A stretch of DNA of 64,000 nucleotides from Haliotispira sp965263485. Its GTDB lineage: Bacteria; Spirochaetota; Spirochaetia; SP-2023. Position 1 is the stretch's first letter; every line of letters starts with the position of its first letter. Location: contig CBDHHO010000004.1 of assembly GCA_965263485.1 (NCBI GenBank), forward strand, positions 2,108,001-2,172,000, in the 5' to 3' direction. Both the position numbers and the translations under genes were made by a program. Below, piece by piece: positions 1 through 8,960 of the stretch. The notes beneath the pieces were generated by a model. The model saw only the letters and a program-made list of their open reading frames with translations, ran no database searches and was not told the DNA's origin.

Positions 1-468
1 CTTGTCCGCATAGTAGGAGGCCAAGCCCCGCTGAAACATTCCTGGCTCCAGCCCGTCGTTGCGGCGTGCTGCCGATTGCTCTGTTAGAGCAGCAGTCTCG
101 CTTGCGGACTCGGTCGCTGATTTTGCCGAAAGACGCTTCGGGCTATGCTCAGCTTTTTTGGGGGGCAGCGGCGGTACCAGGTGCTCCGTACTGTCTGCCA
201 CGTTGTCTTCTGAATCAACGGTTTGCAGCAATCCGGTTGCTTCGGGCTCTGCGCCGGACGCGGCGGATTCTGATGCAGGCTCAGGAGCTTCTTGGGCCTT
301 CAGTCGGGCAGAACCTGGCCCTACAAGCAAAACCGCAACACCGAAGCACATAAAGCCCCAAAAACGAAAACGCAGGGCCAGCAGTGCTCTCAGATATCTG
401 GTCAGTCGGTTTTTCCTGCCGGGCAAAAGTACCGCCATCAGCGGTGAACGAACTGGATGAGGCAACAT
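1..468 (-). CDS. RlpA-like exported protein, partial (runs off window start)
   Basis: An uninterrupted 156-codon reading frame starts at the ATG at 468 and continues beyond position 1. Residues about 30-50 form a hydrophobic segment (WGFMCFGVAVLLVGPGSA) after a basic region, which looks like a signal peptide. A Pro/Glu/Ser/Ala-rich linker follows. The last visible residues read QRGLASYYADK, the opening of the double-psi beta-barrel domain of RlpA proteins (usually GxASWYG). RlpA family members act in the periplasm on denuded peptidoglycan glycan strands. A GGGGGA ribosome-binding site lies just upstream of 468. The gene follows hom by 32 bp on the same strand and is probably in the hom-aspS operon. 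The catalytic half is outside the window, so activity cannot be judged. Confidence 0.72.
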   Translation of the reverse strand, partial: MLPHPVRSPLMAVLLPGRKNRLTRYLRALLALRFRFWGFMCFGVAVLLVGPGSARLKAQEAPEPASESAASGAEPEATGLLQTVDSEDNVADSTEHLVPPLPPKKAEHSPKRLSAKSATESASETAALTEQSAARRNDGLEPGMFQRGLASYYADK

Positions 469-500
469 GAACGCTTCCCCCAATCTTTTGATTTTGCTTC

Positions 501-1883
501 TCACGGTTTCCGTCCCGAGAACTCTCGCCCGAGTTCTCCCCGCTGCTGCTCCTTGGGTACCCGGAGAATAGGCAGACAGCTCAGATCGCTGATGCGATTG
601 GTCCATTCTTGCAGCTGCCGGGCGGAATAATTGTGGAGCTGCCAGACACAGAGGCCTTGGGTTCCCGGCAGTCTGTCAAATTCGGCGTTTCCGGCATTCG
701 GCGATGAGGCCATTGCTGCTTCGAGGGCCGAACCGGTGCCGCCCGGGTTCGCGGAGCTGAAGATCAACCAGTCTTGGAGTAGTTCGGTCCAGCAGTTTTC
801 GCGCAGCAAGCGTTCAGGCTTCGGCCAGCGGGGGAAATCGGCAAAAGCCAACGCGTAGCTGCCGTTTTTCAATTGGCAGAGGTCACCCAGTACCGCAGAG
901 GCCGTAGCACTCGCACCCGCACCGCGCCCTTCCAGATAAATATGTCCGACATTGTCACCGTAGAACGAAATACCGTTGAAACTGCCCTCCAGAGAGCCCA
1001 AAGGCGACAGGGGCGCCAGACCAACGTTTGGAATCAGGCAAGGGCCAACCCGCAGGGCAAGGCCCGACTTACGCTCCGGCAAGCGGGCCGAGGCCAACAG
1101 CTTGGTGGCAAAACCCAGTTGCCGGGCGACCCGAATCCGGGCCAAGTCTAGGTTCGCGATGCCGCAAATGGGAATATCCTCAAGCCGCAGACTGCGCCCA
1201 AAGCTCAGCATTGCCAAGATCGCCAGCTTGTGTGCCGTGTCGGTACCCGAGACATCGAGAAAGGGGTCAGACTCAGCCAGGCCATCGGCTTGGGCTTGGC
1301 GCAGCACTTCGTCATAAGATCGGTCTTCGGCGGCCATCTGCGACAAAATAAAATTGCAGGTGCCATTCAATACCCCGTAAAACTCGTGGATCCGGTTGGC
1401 GCGCAGACCCCCGAGCAGGCTTTGCAGAATCGGGATTCCGCCGCCACAGCTGGCTTCGCAGGCAATGGCCGCACCGCACTGCCGGGCCAGAGGAAATAAT
1501 TCTGCGCCGCACTCGGCCAGCAAGGCTTTGTTGGCCGTAATCACAGAAATACCGCGCCGCAGAAAATAGCGGTAGATCGGCAGGCAGTGCTCCACTCCGC
1601 CCATCAGCTCGATTACTGCATCCGGCAGTCCGAACCGGGTATCCTGCTCCAAGGCCTCGTGCAGCCCCTGCCAGCTGTCGAAGAGCCGCTGCGGAGCAAG
1701 CTGCCGCAAGTATTCCGGGGCTTGTGCTCTCAGACGACGGACCGCATTGTGCGACATTATTGCGATAACTTCAATCGGCCGGCCCTCCTCCTGTCGTTGC
1801 TGACTCAGGATGCGCAGCACCGCACCGCCCACGGTACCGATGCCGAGCAGCAAAACGCGAAAGGGCGTACGAGATTTGTCCAT
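501..1883 (-). CDS. hom: homoserine dehydrogenase
   Basis: 460 aa. It catalyses NAD(P)H-dependent reduction of aspartate semialdehyde to homoserine, the branch point to threonine and methionine. The N-terminal Rossmann motif GIGTVGG is at residues 15-21. ELMGG and the conserved TANKALLAE stretch follow, then GVLNGTCNFILSQM, the hallmark catalytic-domain signature of the family. ADPFLDVSG-like residues (ESDPFLDVSGTDTAHKL) complete the substrate site. The last 60 residues resemble a short ACT-type regulatory region (LCVWQLHNYSARQLQEW), which would allow feedback control; this is inference. There is no aspartokinase domain, so it is the monofunctional type. It lies 39 bp downstream of aspS and 32 bp upstream of the RlpA-like gene, consistent with one transcript. 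Confidence 0.95.
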   Translation of the reverse strand: MDKSRTPFRVLLLGIGTVGGAVLRILSQQRQEEGRPIEVIAIMSHNAVRRLRAQAPEYLRQLAPQRLFDSWQGLHEALEQDTRFGLPDAVIELMGGVEHCLPIYRYFLRRGISVITANKALLAECGAELFPLARQCGAAIACEASCGGGIPILQSLLGGLRANRIHEFYGVLNGTCNFILSQMAAEDRSYDEVLRQAQADGLAESDPFLDVSGTDTAHKLAILAMLSFGRSLRLEDIPICGIANLDLARIRVARQLGFATKLLASARLPERKSGLALRVGPCLIPNVGLAPLSPLGSLEGSFNGISFYGDNVGHIYLEGRGAGASATASAVLGDLCQLKNGSYALAFADFPRWPKPERLLRENCWTELLQDWLIFSSANPGGTGSALEAAMASSPNAGNAEFDRLPGTQGLCVWQLHNYSARQLQEWTNRISDLSCLPILRVPKEQQRGELGREFSGRKP

Positions 1884-1922
1884 AAAATGCTTGTTCCGTT
1901 TTTCTCTAAGCTCTGACAGTCG

Positions 1923-3884
1923 TTAAGACCGCTCTGGTTCTTCAGACTTTGGTTCAGGAAGCGGGGCAATCCGCAGTTCCTCCAGTTGCTCTGGTGCCAC
2001 CTCGCCCGGCGATAGATCCATCAGCGATTGACCCAGATTGTTTTTCGGAAAGGCGATCACATCCTTGATGCTATCCTTGCCCGCCATAACCATGGCCAGG
2101 CGGTCGAGCCCCAAGGCGATGCCGCCGTGCGGCGGAGCACCGTAGTTCAAAGCCTCCAGAATAAAGCCAAAACGCTGCTGCGCCAACTCTTTCGGATAGC
2201 CTACAATATCGAAGACCCGCTGCTGGAGCTCGGCGATGTGAATGCGCACCGAGCCCGAACCCAGTTCGTATCCGTTCAAAATCAAATCATAAATATCGCC
2301 GCGCACCGCAGCGGGATCCTGCTCCATATTTTCCAAGCATTCGGCGTTGGGCATGCAGAACATGTGGTGCGCCGCAGCCCAGCCGGTATTAGTCGTACCG
2401 GCATCGTTGGCCTCCTTTTCAGTAGGCAGAAACAAAGGAAAGTCCAGCACCCAGGCGAAGGCAAAGTTTTTTTGTTCAGTCAGGCCCAAGGCCTCTCCCA
2501 GTTTCTTGCGCACCGCACCCAAGGCCTCGCAGGCCGTATCCCAGCGGTCCGCACCAAAGAACAGCATATCGCCCGGCAGCAGGCCGTAGTGCCTGACGAT
2601 CGCGGCGCACTGCGGCTGAAAGAAGCGAGCCACCCCGCCTTTAAAGCCAAGACCCGCCTCCTCGACCACTTGCGTCCAGGCTAGGCCCTTGGCCCCATGG
2701 TTCTTTGCTTCTTCTTCCAGCCCGGTAATGACTTTGCGCGTGCAGTACTCACCCGCCTGCGGTGCCACCAGCAGCTTAACGCTGCCACCTTCTTCCAGAC
2801 ACTGGCGGAATACGGTGAAATCCGAGCTCCGGGCAAACCCGGCAAAATCCTGCAACTCCAGCGGATTGCGCAGGTCCGGCTTATCGCTGCCGTAGCGGTT
2901 CATGGCCTCTTTGTAGCTGAGACGGGGAAAGGGCAGCTTTAGCTCCCACCCCAAGACATCCATCCAGATTGCCGCCATCAGACCTTCGATCAACTTTTGC
3001 ACGTCCCGGCCCTGCACAAAGCTCATCTCTAGGTCGAGCTGAGTGAACTCGGGCTGGCGGTCGCCGCGCGCATCTTCGTCACGATAGCAGCGGGCAATCT
3101 GGTAGTAGCGGTCCAGGCCGCCGACCATCAGCAGCTGCTTGTAGAGCTGGGGCGACTGCGGCAGGGCATAGAACTTGCCGCTGTGCAGCCGCGAAGCTAC
3201 CAGGTAATCGCGCGCGCCTTCGGGCATTGAGCGGATCAGCGTGGGCGTCTCGACTTCCAGAAACTGTCGGCGATGCAGAAAACTGTGAATCCGATGCTTC
3301 AGACGATGACGCAGTATCATGCGTTGCTGCATACCATCGCTGCGCAGGTCCAGATAACGGTATTTCAGGCGCAGGGCCTCGCTGCCATCGCTTTCACCCG
3401 GCTGCTCTCTGCCTTGCTGCAATTCTTTCTTCTGCTTTTCCAGCATGAAGGGCAGCGGCTTGCAGGAGTTGAGGACGTGCAGTTCCTGCACCAGAATTTC
3501 CACCTTACCGGTCGCCATCTGAGGGTTTTGCATGTTTTCCGGACGCAGCTGTACCCGGCCGCGCACCGCGATGCAGAACTCAAGGCGCAGCTGCTCGACT
3601 ATACTCTCCAGGTTATGTGTATGGCCCGGCCCTAAAGCCGCATTAGCTGAGGCCTCATTGCCATCCGCAAGATCCTCGATGTCAATCGTCAATTGTAGTT
3701 CGCCGTAGCGGTCGCGCAGGTTGATAAAGCTGAGCGCTCCGTGTCGACGGATCTTCTTGACCCAGCCGTTCAGGACCACCATCCGGCCAATCAATGCTTC
3801 CAAGTTTGAGCTGCCTGCGCACTGCGCTGCATCGTCCAAGGGGCTCAGGTCACAGTAGTGGCTGCGCTGAAAAGCTGTTTGCAT
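1923..3884 (-). CDS. aspS: aspartyl-tRNA synthetase (bacterial type)
   Basis: 653 aa from the ATG at 3884, which is preceded by GGGAG at a good distance. An open frame extends upstream to 3998, but that part looks non-coding and overlaps a hairpin. The protein charges tRNA-Asp in the cytoplasm. Visible features in order: an N-terminal OB-fold anticodon-binding domain (VVLNGWVKKIRRHG, INLRDRYGELQ); class II motif 2 (RCYRDEDARGDRQPEFTQ); a bacterial GAD insertion domain; and class II motif 3 (GIALGLDRLAMVMAG) close to the C-terminus. It is somewhat longer than the usual 590 residues, because of small insertions. Whether it is discriminating or non-discriminating (charging tRNA-Asn too) cannot be told here. 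Confidence 0.96.
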   Translation of the reverse strand: MQTAFQRSHYCDLSPLDDAAQCAGSSNLEALIGRMVVLNGWVKKIRRHGALSFINLRDRYGELQLTIDIEDLADGNEASANAALGPGHTHNLESIVEQLRLEFCIAVRGRVQLRPENMQNPQMATGKVEILVQELHVLNSCKPLPFMLEKQKKELQQGREQPGESDGSEALRLKYRYLDLRSDGMQQRMILRHRLKHRIHSFLHRRQFLEVETPTLIRSMPEGARDYLVASRLHSGKFYALPQSPQLYKQLLMVGGLDRYYQIARCYRDEDARGDRQPEFTQLDLEMSFVQGRDVQKLIEGLMAAIWMDVLGWELKLPFPRLSYKEAMNRYGSDKPDLRNPLELQDFAGFARSSDFTVFRQCLEEGGSVKLLVAPQAGEYCTRKVITGLEEEAKNHGAKGLAWTQVVEEAGLGFKGGVARFFQPQCAAIVRHYGLLPGDMLFFGADRWDTACEALGAVRKKLGEALGLTEQKNFAFAWVLDFPLFLPTEKEANDAGTTNTGWAAAHHMFCMPNAECLENMEQDPAAVRGDIYDLILNGYELGSGSVRIHIAELQQRVFDIVGYPKELAQQRFGFILEALNYGAPPHGGIALGLDRLAMVMAGKDSIKDVIAFPKNNLGQSLMDLSPGEVAPEQLEELRIAPLPEPKSEEPERS

Positions 3885-3960
3885 GATAGCTCCCAAAATA
3901 AAGGTTTTGCTGCGTGCCCCTTCCCAATTTACAGGAGCTGGGCTTTTCTGAATCAAGGCA

Positions 3961-3992
3961 AGCCCGGCAGCCTGGAAACAGGCTGCCGGGCT
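3961..3992 (-). terminator. strong hairpin after the membrane sensor gene
   Basis: A perfect 14-bp inverted repeat (AGCCCGGCAGCCTG / CAGGCTGCCGGGCT) with a GAAA loop begins three bases beyond the stop codon of the minus-strand gene ending at 3995. It sits in the gap before aspS. No clear U-run follows on the minus strand, so it may be a weak intrinsic terminator or a transcript-stabilising hairpin rather than a classical one. Confidence 0.6.
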
Positions 3993-3994
3993 GC

Positions 3995-5914
3995 TCAAGT
4001 GCCGGATGACTGGTCCTGCCGAGGGCCGGCTTCCCGCTCCCGGCTATTCCTCTCAACCAGCGCCAATTCCTGCTGCAAATCTTGCCGACTAATCAACATC
4101 TTAAAAGCCGTGTAGAGATTGATCAGCATGCGGCCCTTTTCACTGAGCGGCGTGTCATAGAAATCAATGATTTCCTCACTTTGCAGAGTGTCTTGACTCA
4201 AGCCGTAGTGCAGGCTCTGCTTCTGCTGTTGCAGCTCTTCGATCAGCCGGGGCTCACGAATGAAGAAAGTCGCCAGGCTGAATAGCGAACGCAGACCGTG
4301 CAGGAAGCGCTCACAATCCACAATCAACTGAATGTAGAGAATCTGGACCGACTTGTTGATAATCACCGCATTACTGTGGTGCTCCAGCTCAACATGGGTA
4401 AAATTATGGCATTTACGCAACAACTCGCTACACGAATCGGCGTATCTGCTTAGGTTCAAATCACTCAGTAAGCTCTTCATTTCCTGAAATTCAGCGATGA
4501 CAGTATCCAGCAATTGCATGGGCGGCAGGTGGCTGCGGACTTCGGTCAGGATATTTTTACAAAGCTTCAGATAGCTCCGGGCAAAGCCCTGCAATGCTCC
4601 CAACTGCTGCATCGGATCGTTGTGAGCCAGAGCCAGTAGTAACTGAGCGTTTTCCAGAGACTTGCGTTCGTGCTCCAAGATTCGGTAGCGGCCCGCGACC
4701 TTACCGGTATCATCGCTGATCAGCACCATAAAGTACTGAATCTGATCCTGTACTTTGATGGCGGAAATATGGAAACTGATATAACTACGGCCTTCGTAAG
4801 AATATATTTTAATATATTTGAGGGGATCAATCGAAGAGAGCTCATCATCGTCAAGCTGTTCGGCTTTCAACATTTCAAAGTAATGCTCAATGCGCTCCTG
4901 CCACTCGCCCAAGTCGCCAATGATGTATTCATCACCCTCCGGGTCGGCACCATAATTCATCGACTGAATAAAATACCGGTTCTCTTCGACGATATTGCGC
5001 AGCAAAAGGGGAAAATACTGCTTGCGCAGATTTTTTTTATGCAGCAGCTTGATGCACCTGTCGCTGAAGTTGGGCCGAATCTGCAAATTCTGGTCCAACA
5101 GCATCAGGCCGCTGTCCATGTTTTCCTTGATCAGCTTAATTTCCAAAGCCCGTTCGCGCAGTCGGCTGGCGGATTCCTGCAAACGCACCTCGCGACGGTA
5201 GTACTCAATCTGCATCATCATGATAAAGATGGCCACGAAAAAGGAAGCAATGCTGGTCAGCTCGCCGTAGGGATCGCGCCCATAGCTGGTGCTCAGGTGG
5301 TGCAGCGCAATATTGAGCAGCAGCAGCGGCAGGGAATAGCGATTCCCGACTGCCGGAATCACAATGATTGGTGTCATAATCAGCCAGACGTTGGCAAACG
5401 AAGGCGAGAGACTGGTCAGGCTGACCAGATTGTTGGCCGCAACATAGAAAAGACAGAACAAAAAGGAATTGCGCTTTGACATGCGGCCGTGCGAATAGTG
5501 AACATAGAGCCACAAAATCAGAAACAGCGTGAATAGAATGCTGTTGACTAGGTGCAGGCCGGAATTCTGCAGGCGCCGGGCCAGAGCGTAGTTGAAGTTC
5601 CGCAGGGGAGTAAAAAAGCCGTCGCTCTGCAGTCGAACGTTAAAATTGGGCAGATTTTCCAAGTCGGAAATGACCGCGAGATAATAGATCAGATGGATGA
5701 TGGCGATTCCTACCGCACACCAGAGCCCCATACTGTTGATATGGTAGCGGGTCGTCAGCCAGAAATTTTGAGAGAGGCCATTCTTGGGCGTGCTGAAAAA
5801 GTGCCTGAATTCATGAAAGACAAAGCGACTGTTCCGTTGTAGAAATCTCCCCAAGTAATACAGCAGTTTGGGTATCAGAGCTTTTGGGATGTTGCCGGAT
5901 CGCCGGGTATTCAT
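3995..5914 (-). CDS. membrane sensor-like protein with PAS-like domain, no recognised output
   Basis: 639 aa. About six hydrophobic segments fall within residues 55-250, for example GLWCAVGIAIIHLIYYLAVI and FFVAIFIMMMQIEYY. A short amphipathic coiled coil (residues about 250-275) follows. Next comes a PAS-like fold whose signature opening is ENMDSGLMLLDQNLQIRPN. The remaining 230 residues are helical, with an ALAHNDPMQQLGALQGF stretch that superficially resembles a phosphotransfer helix. I see no histidine-kinase ATPase motifs (N, G1, G2 boxes), no GGDEF, EAL or HD-GYP, and no methyl-accepting domain. The architecture (membrane, PAS, helix bundle) suggests a sensor that works through a partner. 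It lies upstream of aspS, separated by a hairpin. Specific function unknown. Confidence 0.6.
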   Translation of the reverse strand: MNTRRSGNIPKALIPKLLYYLGRFLQRNSRFVFHEFRHFFSTPKNGLSQNFWLTTRYHINSMGLWCAVGIAIIHLIYYLAVISDLENLPNFNVRLQSDGFFTPLRNFNYALARRLQNSGLHLVNSILFTLFLILWLYVHYSHGRMSKRNSFLFCLFYVAANNLVSLTSLSPSFANVWLIMTPIIVIPAVGNRYSLPLLLLNIALHHLSTSYGRDPYGELTSIASFFVAIFIMMMQIEYYRREVRLQESASRLRERALEIKLIKENMDSGLMLLDQNLQIRPNFSDRCIKLLHKKNLRKQYFPLLLRNIVEENRYFIQSMNYGADPEGDEYIIGDLGEWQERIEHYFEMLKAEQLDDDELSSIDPLKYIKIYSYEGRSYISFHISAIKVQDQIQYFMVLISDDTGKVAGRYRILEHERKSLENAQLLLALAHNDPMQQLGALQGFARSYLKLCKNILTEVRSHLPPMQLLDTVIAEFQEMKSLLSDLNLSRYADSCSELLRKCHNFTHVELEHHSNAVIINKSVQILYIQLIVDCERFLHGLRSLFSLATFFIREPRLIEELQQQKQSLHYGLSQDTLQSEEIIDFYDTPLSEKGRMLINLYTAFKMLISRQDLQQELALVERNSREREAGPRQDQSSGT

Positions 5915-5954
5915 GAAAACAATCTTCTCGACTTTCTGTTACTAATTGGTTATT

Positions 5955-6184
5955 GGGAACCTCTAAAAATTCCAATTTCGCGCCAGACTTGATCTTTTTC
6001 ACGGAGCAGCTTTGTCACGAAAGCCTTATCATACAACAAATTATGCTTCGGCTTCCGTTCCTCGCCGCCGCAAAAAATCTCTTCGTCTGGCATCAAAACG
6101 CGGTACAATCGTTGCGGCCAAGACAAAACAGAAGCAGAGCGATTGTACAATACTCGCGAGGCGATACCATTTTTAGAGGTCCCC
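5955..6184. mobile_element. MITE-like element E1 (230 bp)
   Basis: It starts GGGAACCTCTAAAAAT and ends ATTTTTAGAGGTCCCC. The 5-bp direct repeat TTATT flanks it (5950-5954 and 6185-6189). The inside carries the GTACAATCG / CGATTGTAC hairpin module and a GCGGC-rich module seen in other copies. It fills the 290-bp gap between the sensor and permease genes. No reading frame inside looks genuine. Confidence 0.8.
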
Positions 6185-6190
6185 TTATTG

Positions 6191-6216
6191 CGAAATTGGG
6201 ATTTTTAGAGGTCTCC
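6191..6216. repeat. solitary element terminus at permease stop codon
   Basis: CGAAATTGGGATTTTTAGAG then GTCTCC repeats the right end of the element family immediately after E1. It overlaps the 3' end of the next gene: the codons for the last residues (Gly-Asp-Leu) and the TAA stop are read from this terminus on the minus strand. Confidence 0.7.
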
Positions 6217-7467
6217 ATAATAAAACCGGTCATAAATATAATTGGACAGACTCCAGCTGAATACATCAATGCAGTTGGCAAAGCTTTGCCCCAGCAGCAA
6301 TATGGGCGCCATGATGACGAAAGTATCGGTTGTGCCCAAGCCAAACATCACAAGGTAAAACGGCAGCAGCATGGCATGGCTTGGAATTGAGAACAGGCCG
6401 ATGGCAATGGCCAAGATGATGGGGATTAAAATCAGCCAGTAGAGCTGTGAGAAAAAACTGAGCTGCCAGCGGGTATTACTCGAATAATAGGTGATAAACG
6501 AAACAGCCAGCACAATGGCTGAGCCCGGACGCAGAAACAGCAGGTTGAGCGGATTGAGCAGGCCGCCAACATCGCGCGAAATGCCCAGCCGGTTTTTCTG
6601 CTCGACAATCAGGGTTCCCATGCTGAACATGGCATTGCCGGTCAGAAAACTGCTGAAGATACTTAAAAAAGACTGGCACAGAAACAAATGGGGCTTTTTA
6701 TCTTTATAAACAAAAAACAGCAAGAGGCAGCCGGATAGAAACAAGACTGCGATGATGACGATCAGGTCCACGAAAAAACCTAGGTAGAAAATCAACAGGG
6801 AATCACTGCGAATCTGCCATAGGGTATAAGCAATATAGGCAATTAAATAAATACTGAGCAGGGAAAACAGACCCTGGAGCAGCGGAAAAACCAAGCGACT
6901 GATCGAGTCCAGCAGATTGTAAGTAGGCTCTGAGGCCTCGTTATCTCGCAGCATGATGCAGCCCAGTGCGCCAGCCAAGGCCAGCCAGACCAAGTAGTGA
7001 CTGTTATTCAGCCGACTCAGCATCGAAGCCCAGTCGGTCAGTCCCCGGATATTCTGAATCCGATTCCAGATGTTGGCATTGAGTCCAAACGTGGACAACG
7101 ATTTGTGAATCTGCGAAATGTCGGGGATATCGTTGCCGGGTAGAAAGGGGATTTTGATCACCAGAAAGGCCAGTATCTGCGCGACCAGATAGCCGATCAG
7201 GGCCGTACTGAAAAAGTAGCGGACGGTCTTGCCAAGTTTTTGCAGACGCAGCAGCCTATTGCAGCTGATACACAGCCCACTGAGCAACAACACAGTCGTC
7301 AGGATACTGATGGCTCGCACAGCCAGGGAGCTGAGAACGGGAAAGGCCTGACCTCCCGCATTGAGCGCCCCCAGACTGGCCGCACTCTGAGTATCGCCCC
7401 GGATCAGGAACAGCGACAGGAGCAAACCAACGATAATGCTGGCAAAGCTGAGTAGACGATATTTCAT
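6205..7467 (-). CDS. multi-pass membrane transporter, dicarboxylate/amino acid:cation symporter-like
   Basis: 420 aa from the ATG at 7467 (MKYRLLSF). The start is chosen because AAAGGA lies 5' of it and the reading frame further upstream is element-derived. At least eight hydrophobic helices are visible. The C-terminal half carries a serine/asparagine-rich re-entrant stretch (FSSFLTGNAMFSMG) and a GTTDTFVIMAPILLLGQSF segment. These match the general layout of the glutamate/dicarboxylate (DAACS) family, where re-entrant loops bind substrate and sodium. The match is diffuse and the classic NMDG signature is not obvious, so substrate and even family remain tentative. The last three codons and stop come from a repeat terminus, so the original C-terminus may have been altered. 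Confidence 0.55.
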   Translation of the reverse strand: MKYRLLSFASIIVGLLLSLFLIRGDTQSAASLGALNAGGQAFPVLSSLAVRAISILTTVLLLSGLCISCNRLLRLQKLGKTVRYFFSTALIGYLVAQILAFLVIKIPFLPGNDIPDISQIHKSLSTFGLNANIWNRIQNIRGLTDWASMLSRLNNSHYLVWLALAGALGCIMLRDNEASEPTYNLLDSISRLVFPLLQGLFSLLSIYLIAYIAYTLWQIRSDSLLIFYLGFFVDLIVIIAVLFLSGCLLLFFVYKDKKPHLFLCQSFLSIFSSFLTGNAMFSMGTLIVEQKNRLGISRDVGGLLNPLNLLFLRPGSAIVLAVSFITYYSSNTRWQLSFFSQLYWLILIPIILAIAIGLFSIPSHAMLLPFYLVMFGLGTTDTFVIMAPILLLGQSFANCIDVFSWSLSNYIYDRFYYGDL

Positions 7468-7472
7468 CTTAG

Positions 7473-7490
7473 TCCTTTTTAGAGGTCCAC
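7473..7490. repeat. solitary element terminus in the 5' leader of the symporter-like gene
   Basis: CCTTTTTAGAGGTCCAC is a single right-hand end of the element family. It lies directly upstream of the ATG at 7467, so part of the ribosome-binding region (AAAAAGGA read on the minus strand) is built from it. No partner end is nearby. Confidence 0.55.
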
Positions 7491-7563
7491 TATACTTGTT
7501 TCTCAGGAGAACTCTTGGCACAACCCTTGGTCATTTCTGGGCACCCCCGGTTTACGCCACCGG

Positions 7564-8298
7564 TTACTTTCGGTGCTTGCTGCGCTTGAAACCACTTGCC
7601 AGATTGCTCGACAGCCCAAACCTGCGGAACTTGATCCATTTGCCCGCATGTTTGTCCGACGGTCTGTCCAAATGACTGAGGATAAACTCACTGAAGGCTT
7701 CATAGCTATTGCTCTGGCTATAGAAACCCAAGGTTTCCGGATCATTGCTATTGCTCAAAATGTGGTGGAAACTGTAGCGTAATGCCGAATAAATGCTGCC
7801 GCCCAGCAGTTCCACAGGATGGTTTTCTTCCAAGACCACAAAGACGATGCGGCTATTGTTCTGGATCTTGCCGGTAAACTTGGCGCGCTGGTTCTCCAGC
7901 TCCCGCAGCAGCACCAGCTGGCCGTATAGCTGTTCTTCAATTTTCTGGTGCACCTCGTGCAGCTTGTCCCGGAACAGCGATGCCGAAATCATACTGCTTT
8001 GTAGCAGGAACAAGTAGTTGCCCAGCTGCTCTGCACTCTCTGTGTGTTCCTCGTGCCCCCAGAGAAATTGACACTGCCGCAAAACCAGGCGGATCGAAAA
8101 AATCGAGGCTGGGTTCCAAGGCAATATCTGTGGAGCCTGGGCCGACTGCCTGGATTTATCCCCACCGTTAACGCTGGGCAGCTTGCTGTCATCGGCAGCT
8201 TGCTGCCGGGCAGCGACAACCAAGTATCCCCGCTCGTGGGCTGCTTCGATTAAACAGCGGGCAAAGGGGCTTTCCGCATCGTTGAGAAACAGTTTCAT
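7564..8298 (-). CDS. hypothetical protein
   Basis: 244 aa from the ATG at 8298 (MKLFLNDAESPFARCL); a GTG at 8343 would add 15 residues. I do not recognise a family. The first 35 residues alternate hydrophobic strand and helix (ARCLIEAAHERGYLVVAA) like the start of a nucleotide-binding fold, but no glycine-rich loop is present. The middle holds a helical, possibly coiled region (LHEVHQKIEEQLYGQLVLLRELENQ). The C-terminus is basic (SGFKRSKHRK). No signal peptide or membrane segment. It lies between the permease and a 620-bp element-rich gap. The basic tail could suggest nucleic acid contact, which is speculation. Confidence 0.5.
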   Translation of the reverse strand: MKLFLNDAESPFARCLIEAAHERGYLVVAARQQAADDSKLPSVNGGDKSRQSAQAPQILPWNPASIFSIRLVLRQCQFLWGHEEHTESAEQLGNYLFLLQSSMISASLFRDKLHEVHQKIEEQLYGQLVLLRELENQRAKFTGKIQNNSRIVFVVLEENHPVELLGGSIYSALRYSFHHILSNSNDPETLGFYSQSNSYEAFSEFILSHLDRPSDKHAGKWIKFRRFGLSSNLASGFKRSKHRK

Positions 8299-8363
8299 AA
8301 ATAATCGGTCAATCTTTGCACAATGGGCGATGAAGGGTGCCACAGCGAGCCGGAAATAATAAA

Positions 8364-8526
8364 GGGACCTCTAAAAATTCCAATTTCGCGCTGAATCGCG
8401 ATCTTGTTGCCGAGTAGCTTCGTCAGCAAAGCCTTACCATACAGCAAAGTATGCCTCGGCTTCACTTCCTCGCTATCGACAAAATCTCGCTGATTCAGCA
8501 TCGAAAGCGAATTTTTAGAGGTCCCC
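8364..8526. mobile_element. MITE-like element E3 (163 bp)
   Basis: Termini GGGACCTCTAAAAATTCC and GAATTTTTAGAGGTCCCC are flush with a 5-bp direct repeat ATAAA (8359-8363 and 8527-8531). The interior includes the CATAC-N6-GTATG hairpin module and a CGAGATTTTG-type segment shared with E14 and E15. It lies upstream of the hypothetical gene starting at 8298. Confidence 0.82.
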
Positions 8527-8626
8527 ATAAAACCGCAGCAATTAAATTTGCCACGGCCATATTGCTGTCCTAAACAGACTGCCAAAAAACAGCCAACTCA
8601 GCCAGAATAGCGATCTTATACGTGAA

Positions 8627-8790
8627 GGGCACCTCTAAAAATTCGCTTTCGATGTGGATCGCTGAGATTTTTCGCGACAGCAAGGCGGCAACTCGTTTTA
8701 ATACTTTGTTGTATTGAAATGAGTTGACAACGAAGCTGCTCGCGGAAAAGATCGCGATTCCACGCGGAATTGGAATTTTTAGAGGTGCCC
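8627..8790. mobile_element. MITE-like element E4 (164 bp)
   Basis: Termini GGGCACCTCTAAAAATTCG and GGAATTTTTAGAGGTGCCC are flanked by TGAA on both sides (8623-8626 and 8791-8794). The interior contains a long imperfect palindrome (CAACTCGTTTTAATAC / GTATTGAAATGAGTTG). This same interior recurs almost unchanged in E8 at 20759-20975. Further degenerate terminus-like sequence follows at about 8825-8855; nothing else is recognisable up to the greA stop. Confidence 0.82.
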
Positions 8791-8960
8791 TGAATAGTGA
8801 TTTCATCGGAGATAGATAGAGAAACTCTAGAGGTCCCCCCTAGGGTACCTCTGACACAGCTCTGTTCTCATCGCAAACCCATTTTCCATATGCTCTGAAC
8901 TCGCTTCTTTGCAATCGTGATAATCGTGAGAATACCGGAACCGCAGATGCTAAGAGCACG

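Noticed and set aside
59..460. Plus-strand frame of 133 codons at the window start
   Set aside because: The opposite strand encodes an uninterrupted RlpA-like protein with signal peptide; the plus-strand translation has no family features.
4670..5479. 269-codon plus-strand frame within the membrane sensor gene
   Set aside because: It is the antisense shadow of a gene with clear membrane helices and PAS-like region; no start signal or motif.
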